Source: an uncultured Muribaculaceae bacterium (GTDB taxonomy: Bacteria > Bacteroidota > Bacteroidia > Bacteroidales > Muribaculaceae). Taken from it: 64,000 bases of DNA. This document shows, one piece after another, positions 26,594 through 34,738 of the stretch (the stretch's first letter is position 1; every line of letters starts with the position of its first letter). The position numbers were made by a program, and so were the translations under genes. Where the stretch lies: NCBI GenBank assembly GCA_904502025.1, contig CAJGDJ010000002.1, positions 1 to 64,000 on the forward strand, in the 5' to 3' direction. The notes below the pieces were generated by a model. It made no database searches. It was not told the DNA's origin and was given only the letters and a program-made list of their open reading frames with translations.

Positions 26594-27298
26594 ATGATAA
26601 CAATATGGCAAAATGAATTACGAAATGCGGCAAATCCCAACAAGATTGCTGTTTTCATGTCGTTTTTCAAAACAGGAAAAGGCGAATATGGCGAAGGAGA
26701 TAAATTTATAGGATTACCAGTTCCAAAAAATCGCAACATTGCAAAGAAATATTACCAGCTTGATTTTGAATTAATCGACCAAATGCTTCAACATGAAATT
26801 CATGAATTTAGACTATCAGGATTTTTGGCATTGGTTGAAAAATTCAAAAAAAAGAAAGATTCTAAATCTCAAAAATGCATCGTGGATTTCTATGTTACAC
26901 GTGGAACGCGTGCAAATAATTGGGACTTAGTTGATCTTTCAGCCCCCTATATATTAGGAACGTATCTCCTATCCCACCCCAACTCTGAACTTCTTGATGA
27001 ATTAAGCTTTAGCGATAATCTATGGCTCCAACGCATAGCAATAGTTTCTACCCTTTCCTTAGTAAGAAAAAATAAATTTGACGAAACCCTACGACTTGCA
27101 AAACGATATCTATCGCACCCCCACCCTCTCATTCACAAAGCTACCGGCTGGCTACTTCGAGAGATTGGGAAAAAGGATGAAGTTGTTTTACTAGATTTTC
27201 TTGATAAATATGCCACAAATATGCCACGCACATCCCTTCGTTATGCAATAGAACGACTCAGCCCCCAACTGAGACAAAGCATTATGCTAAGAAAATAG
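26594..27298 (+). CDS. DNA alkylation repair protein, AlkD-like
   Basis: 234 residues made of HEAT-like helical repeats. The N-terminal block AVFMSFFKTGKGEYGEGDKFIG followed by VPKNRNIAK, and NNWDLVDLSAPYILG in the middle, are diagnostic of the AlkD family, DNA glycosylases that remove alkylated bases without base flipping. The Trp-Asp in NNWDLVD corresponds to the catalytic cleft in AlkD. Full length. Confidence 0.92.
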   Translation: MITIWQNELRNAANPNKIAVFMSFFKTGKGEYGEGDKFIGLPVPKNRNIAKKYYQLDFELIDQMLQHEIHEFRLSGFLALVEKFKKKKDSKSQKCIVDFYVTRGTRANNWDLVDLSAPYILGTYLLSHPNSELLDELSFSDNLWLQRIAIVSTLSLVRKNKFDETLRLAKRYLSHPHPLIHKATGWLLREIGKKDEVVLLDFLDKYATNMPRTSLRYAIERLSPQLRQSIMLRK

Positions 27299-27320
27299 CA
27301 TATATTTAAGAAATTCTGTG

Positions 27321-27328
27321 TAAATTTG
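27321..27328 (+). promoter_or_regulatory. -7 box for the O-acetylhomoserine sulfhydrylase gene
   Basis: TAAATTTG fits TAnnTTTG and is 38 bases before the start codon at 27367; no good -33 box is seen. The gap is too short for a SAM riboswitch. Confidence 0.5.
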
Positions 27329-27366
27329 CATAAAATAAACAACAAACAATCATATTATAATTAGCA

Positions 27367-28647
27367 ATGGCACAGAAATTCAACCCCGAAACACTATGCG
27401 TTCAAGCCGGGTGGACTCCTAAAAAAGGTGAGCCTCGAGTGCTCCCCATCTATCAAAGCACAACATTCAAATATGATACTAGCGAGCAAATGGCACGCCT
27501 TTTCGATCTTGAAGATAGCGGCTATTTCTACACTCGCCTACAAAACCCCACTAACGATGCAGTTGCAGCTAAAATAGCAGCTCTTGAAGGTGGTGTTGCA
27601 GCCATGCTCACTTCAAGCGGTCAAGCCGCAAATTTCTACGCAATTTTCAATATTTGTGAAGCCGGTGACCACTTCATCAGCTCATCGGCAATTTATGGTG
27701 GCACATTCAACCTTTTTAGTGTTACACTAAAAAAACTTGGCATTGATGTTACATTCATCAATCCAGATGCCACTGAGGAGGAAATAGAAGCTGCCATTCG
27801 CCCTAACACCAAAGCATTATTTGGCGAAACAGTATCTAATCCATCTCTCGACGTGCTTGATATTGAAAAATTTGCACGTGTAGCACACCGCAATGGAATG
27901 CCACTGATTATTGATAACACCTTCCCTACCCCAATCAACTGTCGCCCATTTGAATGGGGTGCAGACATTGTGGTACACTCTACAACTAAATACATGGACG
28001 GACATGCTACAAGCGTTGGTGGCGTAATAGTTGATAGTGGTAATTTTGATTGGGACGCTCATGCCGAAAAATATCCTGGATTATGCACCCCCGATGAGTC
28101 ATACCACGGACTAACATACACTAAAGCTTTTGGCAAAATGGCATTCATTACCAAAGCTACAGCACAGTTAATGCGTGATTTAGGCAGTATTCAATCTCCT
28201 CAGAACGCGTTCTTGCTAAACATTGGTCTTGAAACTCTTCACTTGCGTATGCCCCGCCACTGCGAAAACGCCTTGAAAGTTGCTCAATATCTACAAAACG
28301 ACCCTCGTGTTGCATGGGTAAACTATTGCGATCTTCCCGGCAATAAATATTATGATTTAGCAAAAAAATACATGCCCAATGGCTCTTGTGGTGTTATTTC
28401 ATTCGGACTTAAAGGTGGACGAGAAGAATCAATCAAATTCATGGATTCACTCAAATTTGTAGCCATCGTAACACACGTTGCCGATGCACGTACATGTGTG
28501 CTACACCCTGCAAGCCACACTCATCGTCAATTGAGTGATGAACAATTAATCGAAGCCGGTGTTCGCCCCGACTTAATTCGTCTTTCAGTTGGTATTGAGA
28601 ACGTCAACGACATAATCGACGACATCAAACAAGCCCTCGACGCTTAA
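27367..28647 (+). CDS. metY: O-acetylhomoserine sulfhydrylase (PLP enzyme)
   Basis: Joins O-acetylhomoserine and sulfide to homocysteine in methionine synthesis. 426 residues; family features include the N-terminal ETLCVQAGW, the active-site tyrosine region GYFYTRLQNPTNDA, and the PLP lysine in STTKYMDGHATSVGG. The C-terminus HPASHTHRQLSDEQL and RLSVGIEN is typical of Cys/Met metabolism PLP enzymes; the ~426-residue size and the internal NYCDLPG stretch favour the OAH sulfhydrylase branch over cystathionine synthases. Single gene, followed by a MITE-like palindrome. Confidence 0.92.
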   Translation: MAQKFNPETLCVQAGWTPKKGEPRVLPIYQSTTFKYDTSEQMARLFDLEDSGYFYTRLQNPTNDAVAAKIAALEGGVAAMLTSSGQAANFYAIFNICEAGDHFISSSAIYGGTFNLFSVTLKKLGIDVTFINPDATEEEIEAAIRPNTKALFGETVSNPSLDVLDIEKFARVAHRNGMPLIIDNTFPTPINCRPFEWGADIVVHSTTKYMDGHATSVGGVIVDSGNFDWDAHAEKYPGLCTPDESYHGLTYTKAFGKMAFITKATAQLMRDLGSIQSPQNAFLLNIGLETLHLRMPRHCENALKVAQYLQNDPRVAWVNYCDLPGNKYYDLAKKYMPNGSCGVISFGLKGGREESIKFMDSLKFVAIVTHVADARTCVLHPASHTHRQLSDEQLIEAGVRPDLIRLSVGIENVNDIIDDIKQALDA

Positions 28648-28691
28648 TTGTTTGGGGAAATAAATGCCAATAATATAGCAGTTGGAGAGGA

Positions 28692-28882
28692 TGTGTCAAA
28701 ATTAGATAAAGCAAATTTGCCACTTACATTTTGTTACATCTTCAAATAATAACGGCCGTTTTTAAGTGTGCAACATTGAGGTTATTCCCTTAGTTTAGCT
28801 TAAAAACGGCATTTCTTATGATATAAGATTACTTTTAACTTACACTTTGAAGTATGTTTTCAGCTAATTGAATTTTGACACA
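28692..28882. mobile_element. MITE-like palindromic element (191 bp), non-coding
   Basis: The ends are a perfect 12-base inverted repeat, TGTGTCAAAATT (28692-28703) and AATTTTGACACA (28871-28882). Further complementary pairs nest in order: ATTAG/CTAAT (28702/28864), CTTCAAA/TTTGAAG (28739/28846) and the perfect 12-base GCCGTTTTTAAG/CTTAAAAACGGC (28755-28766/28799-28810). The whole element can fold into one imperfect hairpin and contains no gene. Ends of the form GTGTGTCAAAATT resemble termini of insertion sequences of Bacteroidetes, but no target duplication was established. It could instead act as a terminator for metY. Confidence 0.55.
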
Positions 28883-29074
28883 CACCCCTTTTAATTTGTT
28901 TTTTGGAGGTCTACTGCTTATTATTACCTATATTTAAGTCATTTATATCTTCATAATACCACCTCTAGCCATTTAAATAGAAGGAGAGAACCAGACGATG
29001 GGCTACCTGATTTTGATTAACATATTTTAAGGAGCACTAGGGCGATAATATTTTTTTAATTAACTCGAATAGTG
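28883..29074. other. Intergenic DNA without recognised content
   Basis: AT-rich stretch between the palindromic element and the promoter of the first glycosyltransferase. No reading frame, repeat or RNA structure stands out. Confidence 0.4.
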
Positions 29075-29082
29075 TACTTTTG
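29075..29082 (+). promoter_or_regulatory. -7 box for the glycosyltransferase pair
   Basis: TACTTTTG fits TAnnTTTG; a T-run occupies the -33 position. Expected start of transcription near 29090. Confidence 0.5.
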
Positions 29083-29114
29083 CGAATAATTATTACTTGT
29101 GTAAGAGATATTTT

Positions 29115-30074
29115 GTGTATAAGGTATCGGTTGTAATTCCTGTTTTTAACGCAGGAGAATATATAGAGTGTTGTGCTCGTTCGCTTTTCGAGCAGACATT
29201 AGATAGTATAGAGTATATTTTTGTCAATGATTGCTCTACAGATAATAGTATGGATGTTCTACATAAGGTATTAGGGGAATATCCTCAAAGAAAAGAACAC
29301 GTTATTGTTGTTAATCATACTACTAATACAGGACAAAGTGGTGCAAGAAAGGATGGAATGAATATCGCTTCAGGGGAATACATTATTCATTGTGATGCTG
29401 ATGATTGGGTGGACCTTGAGATGTATGAATGTATGTATAATAAAGCGGTAACAGATAATGTTGAGGCAGTCTGCTGTGATATTGTTTTAGAACGTAAGAA
29501 CTCTTCTAAGGTTTTAAGATACAACACTCGTTATGAGGATCACGAGTTGATGTACGGATGTGTAGTTCCGATATCTGTTGAATACTTTTCTATGTGTAAC
29601 CGTTTGGTTTCGCGTAACGTTTTCGAAAGATATACAATACAACCCTTCGAGGGTGTTAATATGTGGGATGACGTTGGGCTTTCTGTTCGAGTGAGATATT
29701 ACGTTAATAGTACATCTGTTATAAACAAGGCTTTTTATCATTATAATCGTAAAAATTCAATATCTACAACAAAGCGGCCTTTATTGGATAGAGTGAGAGA
29801 GCAGTCCTTATGTATTAATTGCATAGAAGATTTTTTTAAGAAAGAGCATTCTTGGGATAAGTATCGTTATTTTATATCTAACTTGAAAGTTCTTGCTAAA
29901 CGGGAATTGTTTTTTTATGATGCAGACCTATGGATAAACATCTTCAAGGAATCGAGAGAAGACTTGTGGAAACTGCGAAAGAGTTATAGCGTTATAAAAT
30001 TATTTAGGTACTATGTCTTAAGCTATGGTGGAAATTTTGGTAAATTAATATGGAAAATCTGTTGGAAACGGTAA
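29115..30074 (+). CDS. Glycosyltransferase family 2
   Basis: About 319 residues. N-terminal GT-A fold: VSVVIPVFNAGEYIECCARSL, IEYIFVNDCSTDNS, and the metal-binding DADDW near residue 93. It adds a sugar from a nucleotide donor to a surface glycan. There is no ATG; candidates are TTG at 29097 and GTG at 29115. With the -7 box at 29075 the GTG leaves a sensible leader and begins right before the first strand, so it is chosen. The next gene overlaps by 25 bases. Confidence 0.88.
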   Translation: MYKVSVVIPVFNAGEYIECCARSLFEQTLDSIEYIFVNDCSTDNSMDVLHKVLGEYPQRKEHVIVVNHTTNTGQSGARKDGMNIASGEYIIHCDADDWVDLEMYECMYNKAVTDNVEAVCCDIVLERKNSSKVLRYNTRYEDHELMYGCVVPISVEYFSMCNRLVSRNVFERYTIQPFEGVNMWDDVGLSVRVRYYVNSTSVINKAFYHYNRKNSISTTKRPLLDRVREQSLCINCIEDFFKKEHSWDKYRYFISNLKVLAKRELFFYDADLWINIFKESREDLWKLRKSYSVIKLFRYYVLSYGGNFGKLIWKICWKR

Positions 30075-31030
30075 AGTATTCGTTTGTACTACCCGCATAT
30101 AAGGCGAAGTACTTGAGAGAGGCAATCGATAGTATATTACATCAGACGTATGCTACATTCGAATTGATAATTGTTGATGATGCTTCTCCTGAAGATTTAA
30201 AGTCAATAATAGGCAACTATGACGATAAACGTATTCGTTATTATAGGAATGAACAAAATCTTGGTGGTAAAGATTTGGTCGCACAGTGGAATAATTGTAT
30301 AACTTATGCAAAGGGGGAATATTTGATTTTGGCATCAGATGATGATGTGTATTCTCCATTATATCTTGAAAAAATGGATGCTTTGACAGAGAAGTATCCG
30401 AATGTTAATGTGTTTCGTCCACGAGTAAAAAGAATAGATCATAACGGCGATATATTGCTCCTAGAGGGGTATTTACCAGAATATATGACTAAACTCGAAT
30501 ATCTGTATGCCTGGACAAATCAGTGGTTGGGTAGTGGGATTCCTTTCTACATGTTCAAGCGGGAGGCTCTGTTGTCTATTGGTGGTTTTGCTAATTATCC
30601 GTTAGCATGGTTTAGTGACGATGCAACTGTGCTAAAATTAATGGACTCAGGAGTTGCTATATGTAATATGACCCTGTTTACTTTCAGGCTTTCCACTGAA
30701 AGCATAAGCACAACGCAAAATACAAAAGCATCTCTTTCTGCAAAACTTAGAGCAACAAAGATGTTTTGTGATGAGCATAACAGAATAATAAAAAATTATA
30801 CCCCTCAAGATGAGGACGAAAAATATTTGTTGTCCAGAGTAAAAGCTCTTTTCCCTCGATTGATTAGGAAAAACAAAGTTCGCAGCCAATTGAAAGTATC
30901 CTCACTTGCCACTATTGTTTCTACGATTGGTGATGCCGTGAAGATTGATTATATCTCCTTGCCTTATATTCTCAAATGCTGTAAATATCCGATATTGAAT
31001 GGTTTGAAAAAACTTTTTGTACATAGATGA
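30050..31030 (+). CDS. Glycosyltransferase family 2
   Basis: 326 residues with YSFVLPAYKAKYLREAIDSIL, FELIIVDDASPED and LILASDDDVY, the nucleotide-sugar and metal-binding elements of the GT2 fold; a second Asp-Asp (WFSDDATVLKL) lies near residue 190, the usual place of the catalytic base. Overlap with the upstream transferase indicates coupled translation. Probably acts in capsule or LPS synthesis with the neighbours; donor and acceptor unknown. Confidence 0.9.
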   Translation: MENLLETVKYSFVLPAYKAKYLREAIDSILHQTYATFELIIVDDASPEDLKSIIGNYDDKRIRYYRNEQNLGGKDLVAQWNNCITYAKGEYLILASDDDVYSPLYLEKMDALTEKYPNVNVFRPRVKRIDHNGDILLLEGYLPEYMTKLEYLYAWTNQWLGSGIPFYMFKREALLSIGGFANYPLAWFSDDATVLKLMDSGVAICNMTLFTFRLSTESISTTQNTKASLSAKLRATKMFCDEHNRIIKNYTPQDEDEKYLLSRVKALFPRLIRKNKVRSQLKVSSLATIVSTIGDAVKIDYISLPYILKCCKYPILNGLKKLFVHR

Positions 31031-31199
31031 TGAAAAGTGAAACAATATCTAAGCTATAGACATAATATAAATGCTTGTGGGGCATGCAAGATGAGCTCAA
31101 GCGTTAAATAGTTTCATTTATGGTAATGATGCCAAAAGTAGTATCCCAACCTCAATAACCACTATTTTTCTTTTTTAACAGTTAGGCAAGGCTCATTTG

Positions 31200-31325
31200 C
31201 TGCATAACAAGTTAAAGATATTTACGTCCCTTTTGTGAAATACGCTCTGTCATCAATGCTGGATTTTCCAATATTTTCTTTAGATATTCACATAATTAAG
31301 ACAAAAATATTTGTGAAAATAAAAT
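31200..31325 (+). pseudogene. Fragment of an acyltransferase gene
   Basis: The frame from 31217 reads DIYVPFVKYALSSMLDFP and then runs to a stop, with no start and a stop (31205-31207) just upstream; a neighbouring frame supplies HNKLK before it, implying a frameshift. This matches KGLYVPFVKYSLFFLLIHN of the intact acyltransferase at 62705, and 17 bases (GTCCCTTTTGTGAAATA) are identical. The rest of the 370-base gap holds nothing recognisable. Likely a decayed O-acetyltransferase of the glycan locus. Confidence 0.55.
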
Positions 31326-31403
31326 CACATTAGCGACAGCCTTAAAGAGGTTCTGACTACTCATTGATGGTAAATTGAATTTATAGAACCTCCCTTAAAT
31401 AAC

Positions 31404-32726
31404 TTATACTTTCTTTATCCAACGATACCAAATATATTTCATTACGATTTTATGAGATTTATACCTATGCTCTGCCAAATATAACTTTAATATATAATAA
31501 GCCTCCTTGCGAGTAAGCCTCGAGTTCTTAATCGCATTTTTTACGATACGAAACTCTTCTTTTTCACTTAATAAACTTCTCTTCGCAGGCATATTAGGAA
31601 TATCGCTTTTCGGTACTTCTATAATTTTTCGATACACCGAGTCTTCAAATTTTGCCATTGCAAAATTCTCCTCAAATATTACTCTCGACCTCATTCCCAT
31701 TTCATGATATTTATCAGAGTAATCCAAAACTGCACTCTCTATCGCCTTTGCCAATGCCTTCTCATCTCCTGCAGGGAATCGATAACCGGTTTCTCCATTT
31801 TTTATCAAACTCGCGGTACCGGTAGCCTCGCTTACCATAACAACTTTAGAAAACATCATGCCCTCAGTGCATACAATTGGCATTGGGTCATCTAACGAAG
31901 GACACAATATATAATCCATATCAAGATATAGCTTCATCAATTCATCATGCTCCATTGGTCCTAAATACTTTACACACGAAAATGGACTGTCTTTTACCTC
32001 CTCAACAATACGAGAGCCAATCGGCTCTCCCACTACATTGATTTCAATCCTTTCTCGTATATTTTCAGATACTAAGAATAGGCTCTTTATTAATAAATCC
32101 TGAGCTTTTCTCTTACATATCGTTCCGGCTATGATAAATTTTATTGGTTCTTCCTTTTTTATTTTTTGTAAACCTTCAGCCAAATCAGGTATGCCATAAT
32201 AAAGAATCCCCAAATTCTTACCATCGACATATTTTTCTGCAAACGACTTTGAATAATCCCCTACACAATAAATATAATCAAATCGATTATAAATTATATT
32301 TAAGTCATACGCAACATCATAGTGTTCATAAGACATTGACCCTTCATGCAACCACAAAACCTTCTTAACAGGAATTGAATCCATTTTTATGATTAATGGA
32401 GAACATACAATAGTATTAAACACTATTGTGTCAAATTGACTTACATATAAATATAACAAACTATTTTTATCTGAAAGGACGTAATTCATAAGTGGTTCAA
32501 TTACCACCTTAAAACCCAAGTCAGATATTTCTTTAGCCAAAGGTCCATATTGATCTGATAAAAATACCGGTTCAATCCCTCGCTTTCGCATTACCAATGC
32601 CATATATACTAAAGCCCTCGGAGCTCCAGTTTGCGACATTTCATGACTAATTAACAAAACTCTATGAGAATGGTTACTTTTGATGCTTTTAAGATCCTTA
32701 TTCGATAACTTATATATTTTCTTCAT
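31404..32726 (-). CDS. Glycosyltransferase family 4
   Basis: 440 residues of GT-B type. The N-terminal domain begins RVLLISHEMSQTGAPRALVYMA, and the C-terminal domain has IKFIIAGTICKRKAQDLLIKSL and the donor-binding EGMMFSKVVMVSEATGTASLI, equivalent to the E-x7-E motif region of GT4 enzymes. Retaining sugar transfer from a nucleotide donor is expected. It starts 1 base after the preceding GT2 gene. Last gene of the minus-strand glycan operon. Confidence 0.9.
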   Translation of the reverse strand: MKKIYKLSNKDLKSIKSNHSHRVLLISHEMSQTGAPRALVYMALVMRKRGIEPVFLSDQYGPLAKEISDLGFKVVIEPLMNYVLSDKNSLLYLYVSQFDTIVFNTIVCSPLIIKMDSIPVKKVLWLHEGSMSYEHYDVAYDLNIIYNRFDYIYCVGDYSKSFAEKYVDGKNLGILYYGIPDLAEGLQKIKKEEPIKFIIAGTICKRKAQDLLIKSLFLVSENIRERIEINVVGEPIGSRIVEEVKDSPFSCVKYLGPMEHDELMKLYLDMDYILCPSLDDPMPIVCTEGMMFSKVVMVSEATGTASLIKNGETGYRFPAGDEKALAKAIESAVLDYSDKYHEMGMRSRVIFEENFAMAKFEDSVYRKIIEVPKSDIPNMPAKRSLLSEKEEFRIVKNAIKNSRLTRKEAYYILKLYLAEHRYKSHKIVMKYIWYRWIKKV

Positions 32727-32727
32727 A

Positions 32728-33543
32728 CTATTTAACTACATCTATTAAATTATCACTTTGTTGAATAAACATATCAGACAACTTACCATACTCCTCAACC
32801 TTAGACTTACAATTAAATGATTTATGCATTCTCCAATATGTTAATTTATCTCGCAAATAATATAAAGCATTAGTTTTTAGAACCTGACGATATAACCAAA
32901 AATCAATCCACGCCGGAATTGGAGAATTGAAATTGATATCTTTTAATTCAGATGATTTTATCATTACAGCAGAAAATGTTGGTATTATATTCTTTTTATC
33001 TCCTGCAATAATTTGTATTTTATTCTTTCCTTCTCTCAATAATTTATTTATTGATTTTAAATATTTTGAATTAAATTTTATCTCATCTTTATCTCCAAAC
33101 ATTTTAATCCCATTAAGAATAATATTTACATTATCGTATTTATTTATCATTCTAACCTTACGAGCCAAATGTTCTTGATGCCAATAATCATCACTTTCGC
33201 AAAATGCAATATATTCTCCTTTTGATTTTCTAATACCCAACTTTAGAGTTTCTGGCAATCCTTTATTCTCACACATTGGGTGGGTGTATAAATGCACATT
33301 ATTATGTTTTTTTACATATTTACCTATACATTCACGAGAATCGTCTGTTGAACCATCATCAATTATAATAATTTCATAATTCTTATATGTCTGTGATAAG
33401 ACCGAATCAATAGTTGTAGTTATAAAATTACTATAATTATAACTTGCAATAATAACACTGATTAAAGGCTCATGACTTTCTTTCTTTTGAGCTGTTTTTT
33501 GATATTTTAAGCTATTAAATAGTCTTATAATACGATTTGTCAT
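32728..33543 (-). CDS. Glycosyltransferase family 2
   Basis: 271 residues: LISVIIASYNYSNFITTTIDSVL, YEIIIIDDGSTDDS and AFCESDDYW give the GT-A nucleotide-binding and metal motifs. Compact, without membrane helices. It lies 27 bases after the coiled-coil glycosyltransferase and 1 base before the GT4 gene. Codon use is strongly AT-biased, as in the flanking transferases. Confidence 0.92.
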   Translation of the reverse strand: MTNRIIRLFNSLKYQKTAQKKESHEPLISVIIASYNYSNFITTTIDSVLSQTYKNYEIIIIDDGSTDDSRECIGKYVKKHNNVHLYTHPMCENKGLPETLKLGIRKSKGEYIAFCESDDYWHQEHLARKVRMINKYDNVNIILNGIKMFGDKDEIKFNSKYLKSINKLLREGKNKIQIIAGDKKNIIPTFSAVMIKSSELKDINFNSPIPAWIDFWLYRQVLKTNALYYLRDKLTYWRMHKSFNCKSKVEEYGKLSDMFIQQSDNLIDVVK

Positions 33544-33570
33544 AATTTACAAATAATCTAAATTGCCACA

Positions 33571-34725
33571 TCATAACACACTCATAAACACCGCCATAAG
33601 CACAAATAGAATTATACTATATCCCATCATACGAATGATTTTAAGATATTTCTTTTTCTTAAGGCTGACTCGTTGCAAATTTTGTTTATACTTCTCAACT
33701 GAGTTTTGTATGTCATTTATTATCTTTCCTTTTTCCTCTATTATTCTATCTTTTTCCTCTATTATCCTTTCAGTCTCTATCTTGCCACATCTCATATCAT
33801 AAAACTTTTGCATTTTATGATACCAAAAATTTGCAACATCATTCGGATAATCTTCATATAACGACAAATACTTTTTTACTGCATTTTGTATATTCAAATA
33901 ACTTAAGGCATATTCTCTTGCCCAATTCCCGTCTGCCGGATTATATTTTTTTAATTCGTATATAAATTCTTCTCGATTAAATGTCTTATTAGTTCCTCTC
34001 CCTATAAAATTATGATATATACTTTTTTCAATATTATCTTTAGTGATATAGCCATCTCCAATTGCTTTACCAATAAGACCTCTATTATCATAAGACAAAA
34101 CACATCTGCCACATGCCATAGCATCATATAAAGAACGACCGATACCAACTACGAGATCGGCTTCATTTATCTTATCTTCAATTTCCCAAACATTATCGGT
34201 AAACTTGTTACACGACTTGAATTCTATCCCTAATTCATCACAACAGTCTTTTATAAATTCGTTTAATTCACTTGATTGAGACAAGGATAAAACGCACTTC
34301 AAATTTGGGGATAGCTGTCGTTTTGGTGCAAATCTCTCGCAGTCTATACCATTCAATACAATTTCAGCATCATATCCTTTAGTTTTAATATACTCCTTAA
34401 TTTCTTCTGATATACCTACATGTCTGTCTGCAAATGGCGATGGTTGCTCCAATTCCGTAAGCACACCATGACACGTTTGAACAATATATCCAAATCGACA
34501 TAGATACTCAATGACCGTTGTGTGATTGGCTAAAATAAGATCATAGTATTGCCACGACATATAAGGAATACCCTTTTGTTCCAACTTATTAGATATCTCA
34601 CCCTTGTAAAAGGTAAAATACTCAACATCATGACCCAACCTTTTCAATTCGACAGCAAGTGTATAAGTGTAATTTTCGGTCCCTCCTGTTTTTTGCAAAT
34701 GGTGATTCCCTACTAAAATTCTCAT
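33571..34725 (-). CDS. GT-B glycosyltransferase with coiled coil and C-terminal membrane anchor
   Basis: 384 residues from the ATG at 34725 (MRILVGNHHLQKTGGTENY); the frame runs back to 34758, overlapping the ABC gene. The N-terminal half is GT-B-like (TGGTENYTYTLAVELKRLGHDVEYF; VLNGIDCERFAPKRQLS; GRSLYDAMACGRCVLSYDNRG). The C-terminal 75 residues form a charged coiled coil with RIIEEKD/RIIEEKG repeats, ending in one hydrophobic helix (MGYSIILFVLMAVFMSVL). That tail suggests a membrane-tethered or oligomeric enzyme, possibly organising its neighbours. Confidence 0.75.
   Translation of the reverse strand: MRILVGNHHLQKTGGTENYTYTLAVELKRLGHDVEYFTFYKGEISNKLEQKGIPYMSWQYYDLILANHTTVIEYLCRFGYIVQTCHGVLTELEQPSPFADRHVGISEEIKEYIKTKGYDAEIVLNGIDCERFAPKRQLSPNLKCVLSLSQSSELNEFIKDCCDELGIEFKSCNKFTDNVWEIEDKINEADLVVGIGRSLYDAMACGRCVLSYDNRGLIGKAIGDGYITKDNIEKSIYHNFIGRGTNKTFNREEFIYELKKYNPADGNWAREYALSYLNIQNAVKKYLSLYEDYPNDVANFWYHKMQKFYDMRCGKIETERIIEEKDRIIEEKGKIINDIQNSVEKYKQNLQRVSLKKKKYLKIIRMMGYSIILFVLMAVFMSVL
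33730..33771 (-). repeat. 21-base tandem repeat coding heptads
   Basis: Two near-identical 21-base units (33730-33750, 33751-33771) inside the coiled-coil part of the glycosyltransferase encode seven residues each (RIIEEKD, RIIEEKG); a weaker third unit reads KIIND. In-frame repeat number could vary between strains. Confidence 0.8.
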
Positions 34726-34738
34726 AAATTTACATCTT

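Noticed and set aside
27299..27366. A SAM riboswitch before the O-acetylhomoserine sulfhydrylase gene
   Set aside because: The 68-base gap holds a -7 box and no room for the known aptamers.
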